DNA of 64,000 nucleotides from assembly GCA_014706295.1 (NCBI GenBank), contig JACSVZ010000002.1:16228494-16292493 (forward strand). The letters are read 5' to 3'. Below the pieces are notes generated by a model. That model made no database searches. It was not told the DNA's origin and saw only the letters and a list, made by a program, of their open reading frames with translations. The stretch is from Lycocorax pyrrhopterus obiensis (Eukaryota; Chordata; Aves; Passeriformes; Paradisaeidae). Shown in pieces: positions 1 to 13,900 of the stretch (the stretch's first letter is position 1; the number at the start of each line of letters is the position of its first letter). The position numbers were made by a program, and so were the translations under genes.

Positions 1-3000
1 ATTATGTGGCTGAACTCCCTTACACTTATGTAGACAGCATGAAGCTGTTCTCCATACTTGGTCTGCTGTACCAACACTGACAGAGATGCTGCTGTACATT
101 TTTTATGTAAATTTATCTTTTTAAGGAACTTTTTATCAGTTACTCATTTTCTTTTACTAAAAACAAAGGACTAGTGTTTATTCTTCAACTGACTCTAGAT
201 TTTCATTTGCCTTTCCGTTTGAAAATCCATAGACTGCATCGCTGGCATTCAAAACTGAGGGCTTAGAATCTTATAAACTAAAATGTACAATTATTTTAGC
301 CAAGCAGATGGAGTTTTAGTCATTGGTATATAATACTATTTATCAAAGCAGTCAGCAGCAACTAGTGAAAGTTTTAAGAAAAATGCTAAATTGTGGTTTC
401 AAAAAAGATGAGATTACATGCTGACAGAATTGCACCCTGTAATCTTACCAGTGAGCACAATACAGAGTCCGTATAACTTTGTTTATTTACATTTGTATTT
501 GTGGTCTAAATTGGCAGGCAATTAAACTGAAGTTCTCAAAGTTCTGATAAGTAACATTGTCGCAGAGAAAGATGATAGATATGACAAACAGATGTCTAGG
601 CTGTGTGTACGCATGTATATTTAGGCAATTCATGTTGACATTTCTACTGGAAATGTTCAATATTAAGTTTTAATTTGAAAGAGAAGTACTATTTCAGATT
701 AAAAGCTTTGCTAATTTCAGATATATTAAAAAAAGCAAAGTAAATTTCTAGAATTGTAAGCCACATCTTGCTCATGCTGTTCAATGATTTAATGATATTG
801 AGATTCTTAAATAGTGTGAAAAATCTTCATTAAGCAACTTTTGCCTGTGAATAGACAACAAAAGTAATTAAGAAAATTATCTTAAGTTGACCAGTCTGCA
901 CTGGTCAAATAGCAAATACCAATTCACTGTAACCTAAAAATTGCAGTCATCTCTGAATGGGTTTAATTGCGTTACAATTATTTGCCCATAAAACCTATTC
1001 TATGTACACCATACATGTGTTCTGTGTTGGAAGCAGGGAGATATTTTGGTCCTACACCTTGCAGTTGCCTTTTGGTAGGAGTGATAATGCCAGCTGAATG
1101 TATCCCTTCATCTCTACTCTAATTGTGTCTGGCCAGCACAGGAGTATATGACAGGAGTGCATCTTCAGCTAGTTCTAACTGCCATTGCAACTTCTTTTAG
1201 TTATTTTGAGGAGCAGAATAATCTACACCTATTCTAAATTATATCAGTGATCAAATAAGAACAGTCTGTGACAGAGGGCTCTGAATTAGAAGAGGTGGTC
1301 CAGTTCTATTGTGAGATGCCTTTGCTATACTAAGGAATAGAAACGGGGCTCTTGCTTTTGAACTCCGCGTATTTATATATTGTTATGTATTTACAGTGAA
1401 GGACCAAGTGGCAATTACTTATAATAAAGTTTACATTTCTACTTTGGTTGAGTTTCATTCCTGCTAAGATTTTGACTATTAATGATGTCCTCTACATTAG
1501 ATACATTACATACGTATGTACATACAATAGCAGATCAACTATTCTATAAAGCAGTTAAATATTTGCATATTAAAGTATTAAATAAAGATTTTTATATGAA
1601 CTAAATATTGTATTATTTCAGCTTTTATGAGATTCCATTCAGCTTTCGAAGAAAATGTTTTACGTTTTTATTAAAAAACCTGTCTTTTAACAGTCCCATG
1701 AGTAGTTGCTTGCTCCAGATTCTACTGTAGTTTAATTTTATCATCAGAATATCAACAAATTATTATAAAATACATAATTTAACTGACTGAAACCATACAG
1801 TGAATAATATACTAACTATGGATGAATACAGAATTGAATGCCAACCAAAGTAAATTTTATATTTTCTTGTATTTTTTGTGGTAAGAAGCTTTATTACTGC
1901 ATCCTGCTAATAATATTATAATACATTTTGAGAAGAAAATTAGATACAAAAACTATATATAAAAGCAAATCATAATATTGTTTAGCATAATGTCATCAAA
2001 GCTAAAATTTTCAATATTACAGGTCTATTTTCCTCTCTCTTTCTTTGTTTATTTGTGAAGAAAACTGAATGTGTATTTTTGTCAGCTTTAAAAAGGAATT
2101 TTTACATAGGAAGGACATTAATGTCTCAGCCCTTTTATAGAGGAAACATTTTTCAGGACCATTTATTTTAGTGTTCCCTTTGCTGTTAAGGCAAATACAC
2201 TCATTCAGCACCCATTTTCTTCATCTGCTGGATTGTGCAGTGAAACCATAGGGAGACTAAAAAATTGAACTCTTTAGCAGTGCTTTCTAGATTGGCAAAT
2301 GTATGTTCTCAGCAAGATGAAAATAACAAGGTTTGTGCTTGCATGGTGATTACGCAATGATAATTCTTCCAGAATGAGAGTTTAAGAGCATCATTCCTGT
2401 ACGTCGAGTTCTTTTTATTTTTGTTAATCTATTGTAACTGCAAGTAATCAGTGGTGAACAATGTAATTTGGGGATTTTATTGTTTTGTCTCTACTATTTC
2501 CTAGTTTAATTTTATGCGTGTTGGATGGTCAGAGAACTGTACTTTCAGGTATTCTGAGCTGAGTTCTGTTGATCTAAGACAATTGGTCTTTCTGGTATTT
2601 AAGAGAAAGGCAAAACACTTCAGAAAATTAACAATACAGTGAGTCTATTTTACCTTGAAACACTGAAGAGAAGACAAGAAAACTAAAAAGAAAATGAAAG
2701 TAAACTTTCAATTGAAAAGAAGGCTTTAAAAAAAATAGAAAGGAAAGATAAATCAGCCTAGAAGTTGTTTTTTTAAGTGTGGTGGAAAAATCTGAGCTCA
2801 GTGTTTGGCTTCTATCTCTTGATTTTTATATACTTGTTGGAGCTGGGTCATTTATATTTACTCCCTCTTGGGAGGAAGTACCTCATGTTGGTAAATGATC
2901 AGTACTCTGCTTGACTAGAGGAAAGATTCATGAGTTCTTTTTTAATTAATTCCAATATAAGAAAAATTTCCTTGTACTTTCTGAAATGACAGGATAATAA

Positions 3001-4515
3001 TGTTAAAATTGCCTAAAAGTGTCTGCGGTTTGGAGGGACTTAAAAGTTAGTTTTGAAGCTTTTGCTTAAGTCATCCTTACTATGTGAACCTATATTTGTA
3101 ATTGTGTAGTTTGTGCTCATACTGTTGTATTTTGTTGTGTTAAGACTTCAGAATTTGTCCTTTGAATGATGATTTTCTTGCAGTTGATTTGGAGCTGAGT
3201 GTGTAAAATAAGCTATACTGAAACTGGCAGATCTTAAAAAACTTAGGAGCTTTTAGCTTAACCATAGCTTTGTTTAAAAAGTATTATTTTGAAAATCATA
3301 GTTGTTTAACCAGTTTGCATAAAAATGTTATGAATACAGTCCTTGCTTATTTTAGACAGACTTCATGTCCTTATTTATTTTTTCTGCTTCAAATGATGAT
3401 AGAATTACATACAAAGTTCATTTTATAGTTAGTTTGAAAATCTCCTGGCAAAGCATAAATAGTGAATGCAAATGAGATGCTTTATCTGCTGTTTTTAAGC
3501 TCTCTTAAAAATGTGTTTTGAATTCTCTTGCATTTTCAGTTAAAGATACAAACACATTGTATGCAACTGGATTTTTTACTTTTGAGGTTAGACAATGAAG
3601 GTGTACTTGCTTTTCTTCAGGTCATCTGCTTTGAGTTTAACACAGTTTTTTGAAAAAGGCATGTTAGTAAAGGCTATTAAGTTTTGTTTGACCTTCCTTT
3701 CCATTTAGGGTATTCACTGGAACCTAATGTGAAGTTATGATCCCCAAGCCTGATCGATATGTAAACATAACACAGATGGTGTAGAGATGATTCTGATGAT
3801 AATTCATTTCTCAGCTAGTCATGAAGATACTTTGATTACAGTATGTCTAAGTAGTTATAACATAGTGCTCAGTGTTGGTCTTGTTAGTAAGGAACATATG
3901 GGAAACAAGTTGCACGTTATTCGTGCCCAACAAAGGATGCTCTGTGGTGTGACCGTTTTAATTTCTAATGCTTGATTAGAAACGTAGTGTTTTAAAATAT
4001 GTCATAGAGCAAGGTAAATACATTAAGCATAGACTGAAAAAAGTTAAGTACATAGTTTTGGGCATAAATATTTGTTTTGGAGAGTATTTGTTACTATATG
4101 AAAGAAGCCAGTATACTCAAATTCAGATTTCACTTTGCATGCAGATCGTTAAAAAGTCTCATGCTTGTTTTCACATTTATGAGTTCTGGTTATAATGTAG
4201 TTAACTTTATCTTCTGTAAGAACTCTGAATGATAGTGCTGGAAAAAAATAAACAACATTAATGAGATTTAGTTAGGAAACATTCTGTCTTTACATCATTT
4301 GTTCACACCTGCCCATTGTAGTGGGCACTATTTCCTGGATATGTTGATGGTGATTAGCTGACAATAAAACACAAGCACTTGCATAAAGCAAAACAGTGTG
4401 TCAAAATCATGCCAGTGTTTCTTAGAGCAGTGCTCCAAACAAACTGATATAATTTGAGATTCAACATTGTATACTCCATAATTAATTTTCCCTTTTTGGT
4501 CTGTTTCTGCAATAG
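1..4515 (+). other. ODAD2: ODAD2 intron, 3' part
   Basis: AT-rich DNA without a recognisable exon. The preceding ODAD2 exon, which in human encodes the armadillo unit ending in a Glu-Ser-Met-Met stretch, was looked for and not seen, so this whole stretch is taken as intron. Short open frames at 2017-2211 (-) and 3787-3975 (+) have no family resemblance. A short sequence shared with 4802-4859 lies at 2207-2304. Confidence 0.75.
2207..2304 (+). repeat. Dispersed repeat copy 1 (partner at 4802-4859)
   Basis: AGCACCCATT at about 2207 and AGTGCTTTCTAGATTGGCAA near 2278 recur in the same order as AGCACCCATT at 4802 and AGTGTTTTCTAGATTGGCAA at about 4834, with different spacing. It could be two remnants of one unnamed element. 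Confidence 0.35.
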
Positions 4516-4630
4516 GATAATTGACAGTCTAGATGGAGTTCGCTTGCTATGGTCATTGTTGAAAAATCCTAACCCAGATGTTCAAGCAAGTGCAGCTTGG
4601 GCTCTTTGTCCTTGCATTGAAAATGCTAAG
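4516..4630 (+). CDS. ODAD2: ODAD2 coding exon (fourth from last)
   Basis: A 115-bp exon bounded by an acceptor (tgcaatag, cut after 4515) and a strong donor (aag|gtaagaa, from 4631). The first base completes a codon split with an upstream exon that is outside the window or not recognised. The next 38 codons begin [15 protein letters not shown] and end CPCIENAK, with the armadillo helix signature SAAWAL in the middle. This matches the human ARM-repeat region that begins with [15 protein letters not shown]. The exon ends in phase 0, matching the next one. The ATG-initiated frame starting at 4454 runs through the acceptor and is not a real start. Confidence is high because of near-identity and correct splice phase. 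Confidence 0.95.
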
Positions 4631-7600
4631 GTAAGAAAGTATTTAAAGTAACAGTTTTGTTATATATATACTCACATATAATTTTTATATTTGGATAATT
4701 TCCAGCAATACTTTGCTGTTTGCTACTTACACTCTTTTTATTCTGTTAACTGCCTAAAAAACATATGTGTTTACTTCTCAAAAGTGAATAGTCCTCCATC
4801 TAGCACCCATTATATAGTCTGTTTTGCCTTTACAGTGTTTTCTAGATTGGCAAATATATTTTAATAACTTACCAGGACCTAAGCTTACTGTTGCCAAATA
4901 AAGCATGATGAAAATCTGACAATGCTGAAAACAGAAAGCTTCTACTCACCGGCTGTGAATAGCATGGGTAGTTCTAGTTGTTCTCCACTGTGAGGTACTT
5001 CAGCTGTGTTCTCAAGAGACCATCATTTGGTTTCAGAGCGTATTTTAGACTCGGTGCCAATGTAATCTTCAGGTTTTCTGCTCAGACTGCCAACAAAAAG
5101 TGCCAGTTGTGAATAGTGGTGGTTGTGCAGGTCATTTGTGCACAGAAGACTGAGCTATTCATTTATTTCATGTCAGTTTCCAAATAGAGATAAAATAGTG
5201 AGGATAAGCTGCAAGTCATCTTCTATGAATTCTTAGCACTGACATGTGGTAAAATAAATGGGCAAGGTTTTGTTTCCCATTAGAAGTTTCCTAGAGTACT
5301 AACTTTATTCCTTAATCCTTGTACAGTACTAGATTCCACTTCTGATTTACCTCTATATTTAATGCAACATTTGCATCTTTTCTCTACTATACAAAAAATA
5401 AATATCCTTCTACACAAAATTGGAGATCCTGACTATGTAAAGAATAGTAATTCATTCAGAATGCTAGATGTCTGCAGCATCCTTTGCAGGCAGTTTCCTG
5501 TTTGGAATTGAGCACTGTATGGCTGCTATTAATTTATGTAGATGATTTGGTGTAGTTAGAGATATATGGATATAGAGATATATGGATGTAGTGCAAGAAT
5601 ATTTGGTCTTGATTTTTATAACTTAAGCATTTTATATTTTTTCACAATGATTTCTACAATGGCAGCTTGCTTGTCATTTTTCGCACATGCTAGTTATTCT
5701 GAAATATCTTTTCATCCTTTTATCTAAATGTACACTCTAGTACAGTAAAGTTTTTTGGTACCTAATGGTCCATTCTAAACATGTCTCCTCTGTCAAGATA
5801 CGAATATACCTGCCTCTCTCTTGAACAGTATTGCTGTAACTGAATGTTAAAATACTACTTGATCTCAGTACTGAGGTAATACTTCCTGTGTGTAAGACTC
5901 TGCGACTTGAAGTGCCAGAGTAGAACTGCACATTGCTAGAACTTCCACTAAAAGCACTTTTTTAGAAACTTAAGGGAATAGAGGACAACTACTGAAATTA
6001 TGCATTACATGGATTTTTTGCTTCATTTTTTTCCCTGAGGCATTTGATGAGTGCAAGCTATGTACACCCTTAGTGTAGCTATCCTCCTTTCATCTCTCTC
6101 GGCTGCCTGCCCTAATGCTAATCTGTGATCCCACAAAGAGTTCTTTGTGTGACACTGAGACCAAGTGGCTCACTGAAACAAACCTACCAATAATACCCTT
6201 TCCGCTGACACTGAATAGCAAGAAATATGTATAAAGCAGCAACTACAGCCACACTGACAAAGTGCAGCAACTATTTCTATCTAAAGAGAATTTGAGGTTT
6301 TTTTGTTCAAAGTTAATATTATTCAACAGTTTACATGATCTTCCACGAAGCAGTTTGGTTTATGCAGTGCTTGATTCAAAAGCAGTAGTAAGGACATGAC
6401 TTTAAAGGGTTATGTGTGTTCTGGCCTTTCTAAGCCTGTACTTGGGACTGCGAATTGTGTTTCCAATAGCTGTGAGAATGGAGTCTGTTTTCTTTTTGTG
6501 TTCTTTTGTGGAAGCTGTAGTGGTTCTCTTTTGTGTTGTGGAGGTTCACAGATGAAATTGAACTTGTTGGCAGTATCATAAACAAATTTTTATAACAACA
6601 TAATGCAGCATCCATTTTTCTGCACAGACATTTTCATTTTGCAACCAAGTTAAAGGTTATTTTCTGTGTTTATGAAGTCTTAGAAGCTAATCAATCATTC
6701 TGATAGGATGGTTATTGTCATAGTATGTGATTACATGTTTCTCTTTCATGCTTACTCTCACCATAATCTGTTTAAGAGTACTTCCCATAGAATAGGATTT
6801 TATCAGTGTGATGTAGCTAAGTGATATTGTTTGTTACAGAAATATGATAAAGGTCAGTGATATTTGGTCCATGACAGATCTATGACTTTTTAAATAGAGG
6901 ATATAAATTGTACACTGTGGTACATAGACTGTTAGATCTCTGACAACCACAATATTGGTTTGATGTCAATCATCACCTCATATGCCAGCATAGTTCTAAA
7001 TATTTTTAGCTTGATGAATTTCTTGTAGAGTGAAGATCTTGCTGCCAGTAATATAATTTGTGTAGTAAAACTCTCCTGAGAAAATTTGCACAGCACCTGA
7101 AAGTGCTGCTTGGGGGTTTTAGACAACTATCTCATGATTTTGGATAAATTAGTCCATACCTTTCTTTAAAATCCAAGACAAAAAGAGTCACGAATGTCAT
7201 TTATTCAAAGGAATTAATTTAATAGAAGCAGATTCTTATTAATTAGTTCCTTACTTCCAAAAGGAAAAGTTGCTACTGCAGGCACAATCCTAGTGGTAAA
7301 GTGTAAGTGCACTGTCCAAGAAACACAAATGATTATGAAAAATGAATAAGAGAAGTCTATTCAACTCTGTTGATGTTGGAACAGCAATATTTGGTTATGA
7401 TGCTTCTTTGAAAAACAGTATTTGTAATGTTCTCCCAACATACATCAGCCCAAACATAAACATTTGGAGAAATTCTACAAAGATATGATTTGGGCTATTA
7501 TAAAAGTCACCCAAATGTATTCTGCCAATAAGAGGAACTCTGCCAGCTCGAGTCTGTATGAAAATTCCTATTTCCTCACAGAGGAACTTTCTACTAGAAT

Positions 7601-7839
7601 CTTTAAATAAATTAAAAGAAAAAAGAGAAAAGGGAAAAAAGTTCTAGAGGTTATTTTCTGTCCTCATATTTGGTAGAGTTTTGGGTTCAAACATTGGAAT
7701 GTGAATGGTAATGTCAGGCATCGTGGGTTTTTGTCCCATGTGCCTGCATATCAGCTTTCAACTTTCAGTTTTAGCCTTTTTATAGCTACAACTGAGAGGC
7801 TTTCTTAAAGAACTTCATTAAGCCATCTGTGTATAGAGT

Positions 7840-7903
7840 TGTCCTGGTTTCAGCTAGGGTAGAGTTAATTATTTTTCAGTAGCTGTTACAGTGTTGTGTT
7901 TTG
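7840..7903 (+). mobile_element. Avian endogenous retrovirus LTR fragment
   Basis: A 64-base stretch beginning TGTCCTGGTTTCAGCTAGGG and continuing through GTAGCTGTTACAGTG to GTGTTTTG. This is the 5' end of a widespread avian LTR family, with a few substitutions and gaps. The rest of the LTR and all internal sequence are missing, so it is a truncated relic. Confidence 0.6.
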
Positions 7904-8939
7904 TCTGTCAAAATAATTTAAGTAAAGAGTCAGAAACTGGGGGTTTGAAAGACAAGAGAGAGAAAGTTATTCTGTTTTCTTAAAATATTCTTGTAGAATG
8001 ACACCTCACCCTTTTCTGATAAATTGTGGTTTCAGTTCTACAGGGGAGTATCATGGGTGTGATGGAAGATCATGAGACATCTGAAGTTGTCTGTGTATTT
8101 CTTTCATAAGGGAATGTCCATGCTGACACAAAAAAACCCCAAACAAAATCAAAACTAAATCAGGTTTAAGAGGGAAGGGTCACAAAATGGGTTCTTGTGA
8201 AGGTCAATTAGTCTTCAGTCCTGCAACAGTATTATATAATGAGGAAGTGAGTTTTGCAGCCACCAGCCTGGAGTTAACCTATGGGTAGAAAATATGCTGC
8301 TGATGACCTATTCTTACATAGATTTTGCTTGTTATGGAAAGTTTAACATAACCATATGTGTAAAACCACAGAGAGCATTTCTTTTCTAAGAATAACAAAG
8401 AAATGTAGTTGAAGTTGGACATTCTTCTAATATTTAAAAAATAGTAAAACTATTTGCTGTTTTAAATACATTAAGATGCTTTGATTACACATTTTACTAA
8501 TTTAAAACTATAACGTATAATCATGCTCCATACTGCACACTGTTGTGCCTTTGTTTTACGTTTTAAAAATTTTAGTTAACTACTACCAATGCATTTTTGT
8601 TTATGTACCATTCTTGGGTTAAGCCTAAAATGTCAAAATTCCTTTCTTGCACATGTACAGCATTTTCCAGCTTCTTTGTTTGCCTTGCTGTGCTTCTTGC
8701 AATTTTACACAGAAACCTTGGTGGTTCAGACTTAGTGCTCTTACTGCTCTCTTTCCATTTTTCTATTTGTTTTCTCTAGACATTATGATTTTTTACATCT
8801 GTCATACCTACTTGTCTATATTTGCTCTCATTTTATGCAGTTTTTAATCCCTGATCTCTGGATTTAGATCTTCCAAATTTTTAAGCATTTTTTATTAACT
8901 AAGCATTAAAAGCATACCATAAGAGAGACAAAAAGGAAA

Positions 8940-9640
8940 TGTTGGCTTGCCCCTGAAGCATTCCAGAGAACCAGGGTCCTCAGAGATTTAGGAAGCCCAG
9001 GAATCCAGACCTGGCTTGGTGAATCCATAAGTGACTGCCATGCTTGCAGGGTACATACAGAATCAGCTCATCCAATGACTCTTGACACAGGCTGCCCAGT
9101 TTAGTGAACCAACTCTCAGGAGTTATTTGGGCCTCCTTCAGACATGCTTGAGATACTGAATGGACTGACATAAATTACCCTGAGGTCTTTAATGTCTACA
9201 AATATAGAAGTCCAGTTTCTGTAAAACACGTAACGTGGAGGCCAGGAAGCAAAGGGTGTAGCCTCTATCTCCCTCACACAGGAGCCTTGGGCCCTAAGTT
9301 CCATGCAAAGCAGCTGCCTTAGAGCTTGGAGACCACGAGATGCCAAAAAGCTTAGGAGCTCCTGGAGACCTGGATTTCCAGCTGTTTGGCAGCCCATCAG
9401 GCAAGAAGTCAGGGATTCTATGAAAACTAGAAGCCAAGCAGCCTGGCAGGCTACTCACCAGCCATCTGGCTGACAAGAGAAAAGATGAAGAGACACGTTG
9501 GTTATTTAGCCTGCCTTTCTGCCTGGTTTCTGTCAAAACTTTTCAAGAAGTCGTGTTTTTATGGAAGGTTTTGGTTCCATTCCATTAGCGTTTTCTGATG
9601 GAATACTGTTCCACTGGAAAATATTTGACCAGCTTTTCTT
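8940..9640. repeat. GC-elevated, probably repeat-derived segment
   Basis: About 700 bases with clearly higher GC than the surrounding intron, rich in CAGG/CCTGG words, ending in an unusual stretch with GGAATACTGTTCCACTGG and similar partly palindromic words. I cannot assign it to a named family. Overlapping - strand frames at 8980-9536 are probably incidental. Confidence 0.3.
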
Positions 9641-10881
9641 GTAGCTTGGTTTATTAACAGCTACACATGCTAGTCAACAGCATGTTGTGTAGTTTCTTTA
9701 CTTTTAAATCTGACTCAATAATTCAATTTTAAAAGTCTAGAAAACGTTTAAACCCCATCTCCTCTAATTTTTTTCCTCCCTTCTTTGTTTTTCCTTTTTG
9801 TCCATGACACTCTTTTCCTGTCTTTACCCTCTGACTTGCCATGTGGGACTTCCATTGGTCTTAAAGCAGGAAAAGAACATGGAGATCGTTGTGTTTCATT
9901 TGCTACATAATATAAACCAGAAGATTTCAAGCAATCATTTTATCTAGTGATGAAACTTTTAATTGAACTAGAACATATTTTATACTTCATGCTGCTTGTT
10001 CACATTCTCAGTGGTCTGTAATGGTGAGTGGTACAATATGATATGATTGCCTTCTTATATCCCACTCTATTTCTGGAACCATGCCAGACATGCACAGGCA
10101 AACAATAACCGTTTTAACAACTTCTCCGTTTGTGTTGTCACTGCATTGCTTGTTTAGCTAGACTGTCCACAAAAAATTCTAATATTGCTATCTTGCATCT
10201 CTACAATATTAAATTACATATTAGTGATGACTATCTCATAAATGTATTAATGATTATAAGAAGTTTGCTTAGACATGTGTTTGAATTCAATTCTATACAA
10301 AAGCAATAGAAATTATGTTTTCCCAGTTTTTCCAGTTATTCAATGTTATTTTTTTCTCATATTTCCATTACTTAAGTGCTCCGCAAAATAATCTAAAATA
10401 ATTGAGACAACTGTAGCCGCAAAGGACTTTGCTATTCATTGTTTCACTGCTTCTGTGAAAAAAAAAATAAAATAGGATTTTGGCAGTTATGTAGGACTGA
10501 ACTTCAGGTATAGTCTGCCAGACTGAAAAGTAAGGAAAACAATAGACAGAAGGACTACTAAAAGTTGCGTTAGTGACTAGGTACTTTTTTCCCCCTGACA
10601 GTTTTTAGAGAACATGCATTGCATGCCTTCTTGGGCTGTATGCTTGGATAATTGAGTTCACTTTGGTTTCCTGAAACTGTCAATAGCAGTGCAGTTGCCA
10701 AGTGTGCAATGATCAAATCTCTGAAGAGAGAGAGGAAATTCTGAAGAGGAATTCTGCTCTTACAGGCTATAGAGTAGCATTGGAACCATATTAAAGCAAC
10801 TCTGCTTTGTTGCTTTGGCTTTAGCTGGTTCTGTGAAGAAGACAGGAAAATCCATGTTCATTGTCTGCTCTTCTTTTCCCA

Positions 10882-10915
10882 ACACATTGCATTTTCCAAT
10901 ACATTGCATTTTCAC
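10882..10915 (+). repeat. Short tandem duplication, about 17-bp unit
   Basis: CACATTGCATTTTCCAA is followed directly by TACATTGCATTTTCACA. Only two copies. Confidence 0.7.
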
Positions 10916-13900
10916 ACAGAAGAAAAGTTGTGAGATGTAGGGAAGTAGTTTCATCTTACAAATGTTTCTTCATCTGTTCTGCTACAGTGGAAGCCTCCAT
11001 ATCTGTATAGGCAGGAATAAAATTAGCCTTAAAATATAAAGTAATTTGATCAATATTACCGGTGAGTTATTTAATAAGAACAATGAATAGAAACTTCCAT
11101 GTACAAATTGGGTTTCCCATTTTCACTAAGCAGCTATGATATAGAAACTTCTTTGCATTTCTTTATTTTGAACTTTAAATTGGCTTGTGCACTAGAATGA
11201 GAAGTTAGTCAGTTAGAAATAGAAAATGGAAAGGAAAAGCTTCCTTCATTAAAGAAAAGGTAGTTTAAAGATGACTCTTGATGACTAAAGTTTGTTTGCA
11301 TAGCCATACCATCAGTTTTTTGGGCAAAAGTAATTCAATCTGACAAATTAGCTTTGACACCTTAAGCTTTTTAAGATGTCCTAAGAGTGAAATATTACTT
11401 CTCTTTAGTGGAGAAACTTTTCTCTTTCAAGTGGAGTATATTTTAAAGATAAACACAATGTGTTTTTCTCATAAGGTGTTTAGCTTTAAATCTTTCAAAT
11501 AAAGAAAACACTTTTTGCTTTGGAAGAAATAAGAAAGGAATTATGTTACAAAAGAATCCTGTAGTTTCTTTATGAGACCTGTATGTCTCAACTTAAGACT
11601 GATGAACTGTATTTACTTAATGAAAATAAACACAAAAAATGTAGAATATGACAATGAGGAAACTCAAAAATCGCAGATGTTCTCCTTGTATAAATACCAC
11701 AAAGAACAAGTCCTGCAAATACCATAATATTTTCTTCTCTTATTTTAAAAAAATGTGCAAAGCTGGTCTGTCTCACAGTATTTTTATTTTTGGCCGAAGC
11801 TAATATAGAAATAAGTGAGAAGGGAAAGTTAACTGAATCTTGTTAATAGTCATGCAGGCCAGCAAGATGCAAGTATGTAATAAGAGTAGTGGGATGAGGC
11901 TTTTATTAACACAGCAGGTAAATTTTCTGGCCTCAGCATCTATGCCAGATAGGTGGTTTTTTACTGCTTGAGATTGCAAACTCCTCCCCTTGAATCCAAT
12001 TTTAAAATAGTATTTTTCATACTTTCTGAGGACAAAACCTTTGCTCTCCACTACTTAGAATATGTGGTCACATGAAGTCATGAAAGATTCTGTTATCTCT
12101 TTTTTTTAGCCACTTAAAACGTAATTTACCAATCCATGTTTTTTCATGTCACCTCAGGTTAAATGTTGCATTAAAAAGTATAATAAGGATGAAGATACAA
12201 AATTAAGTTTTCTCCTGTTAGTACAATAAAGCCCTCTTCCCCCTTTCAGTTTTTTCCTACATTTTTATGACTTCTTTAGCTATCTTTGCATTTGGCCTCT
12301 TACTTTGTTCAGCTCAGGAAATATTATTGTTAAAACAGATCCATTCAGTCTATCGTTAACACATGCACTCAGATATACAATAACATTATCTATTTTATTG
12401 CTTTTCTATTTTATTGATTTTATCAATGTTTTTTTCTTTAATGACAGTTTCTTAGGCTTTATTCTAGAATTTTTTTCCTGCCTAATTCTACCTGAATAAC
12501 CTTGTTAGGACGACCAAGAAATAAGATTTTGTCACAAGAGGTAAGGGAGTTGGACACATGGATAAAACATAGTACAGGTAAATATGAAAGCTTAACACAC
12601 ACCAATAGCTGGAAATTACAAACCCTCTAGGTTGTTGGACAAAGTAAGTTGTTTGTCCATTAATTTAGAAGGTGGAATTTAAAGATTGCATTTTTTTCTA
12701 ATTGAAACAAAAAGTAAAGGAGTATTTCCAAAGACATGTTATATATTCTTTTTTCTCTTATGTTAATAAAAAAAGTATAAATGAAAATGCCTGAGAGTAT
12801 TTGAAAGCTGAAATCACAGAAGTTACTTTAGACTTTACACTATGAGCAGATCATTAATACAAGTATACTCAAAGAACTTAGGTTCAAAAGAATTAAGTCT
12901 AGGCCTCTGCAATCGCAGGCACAACTTCATATAAATTCTTTTTAAAATATTGAGATATGGCAATTAAATATAATACGTAAACATACTTCAGTTTAAAAAA
13001 TAAATCTAGAAATCTATCATACAAAGCAAGTGTGTGGTTTTGGTTAAATGATACAAAAAACATTGCATTTGTTGTTTAAATTTCTCTAGAAAAAAAGAAA
13101 TCTTGTACGTAACATAATGGATTTTAAAGCTCTCGTTTTGGTCCTTCTTTCCACTCATTGTTCTTCAAATTTCTTGCTGTTTTGCTTTTCTCTTTGTCTT
13201 GCACAGACCACCAGACTACACCCACAATCACATTTGGGAAACTTCCCTGACATGTGGTTTCTGCAGTTTCCCTCTGCTTTTCATCATTGGTAGAAAGTTC
13301 AGTCCTTGTGTTTAGTTGGTTTCACAGATGATTATTGAAACTCTTTTCTTTTTCTTACTGCTGGATTGTTTATATGTTATTCCATGACTTTAGTTGGATG
13401 TACTCCATTACAAAATGTGGAAAGTATAAGCTTGTCAGAAGAGAAATTCAACAAATAGGGTTATAATCACCTGGAAAGAAAATATTTACAGGTAGAAAAA
13501 TATAAAATGTTGGTATTGATTCATTGAGATGAGATAAAGGCTATCTTATCTCTTCATGGAACATCCTTCAAAAGCAGGAATAATAATACATAGATATCTG
13601 AACCATGCAGAAACACAGAATCATGTTCAGGGTCCCTTTCAAATCTTAGACCTTGTACTGTAGCATTTACCTGTTGAACAGAAGCCTTTCTTATCTATTG
13701 AGCCAATATTTATACCCAAGAGAATGCTGTAGTGACTTTCAAAGAATGAAAGTAAATATAAAACATCTCATTTTCTTTCCTCCTCCCATGTCTTGTCATT
13801 TAGCTTCTAGCCCTTGAATACATGTAGGTAAGAAATTTGCGTGTAGAAAGCTTTCTCAGTAACCCATTATATATTGCCTTGGGTCAGATTTTAAAATTTC

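Noticed and set aside
6132..6149. Inverted repeat CACAAAGA-GT-TCTTTGTG
   Set aside because: Eight-base arms in 64 kb of AT-rich DNA are expected by chance, and nothing nearby suggests a function.
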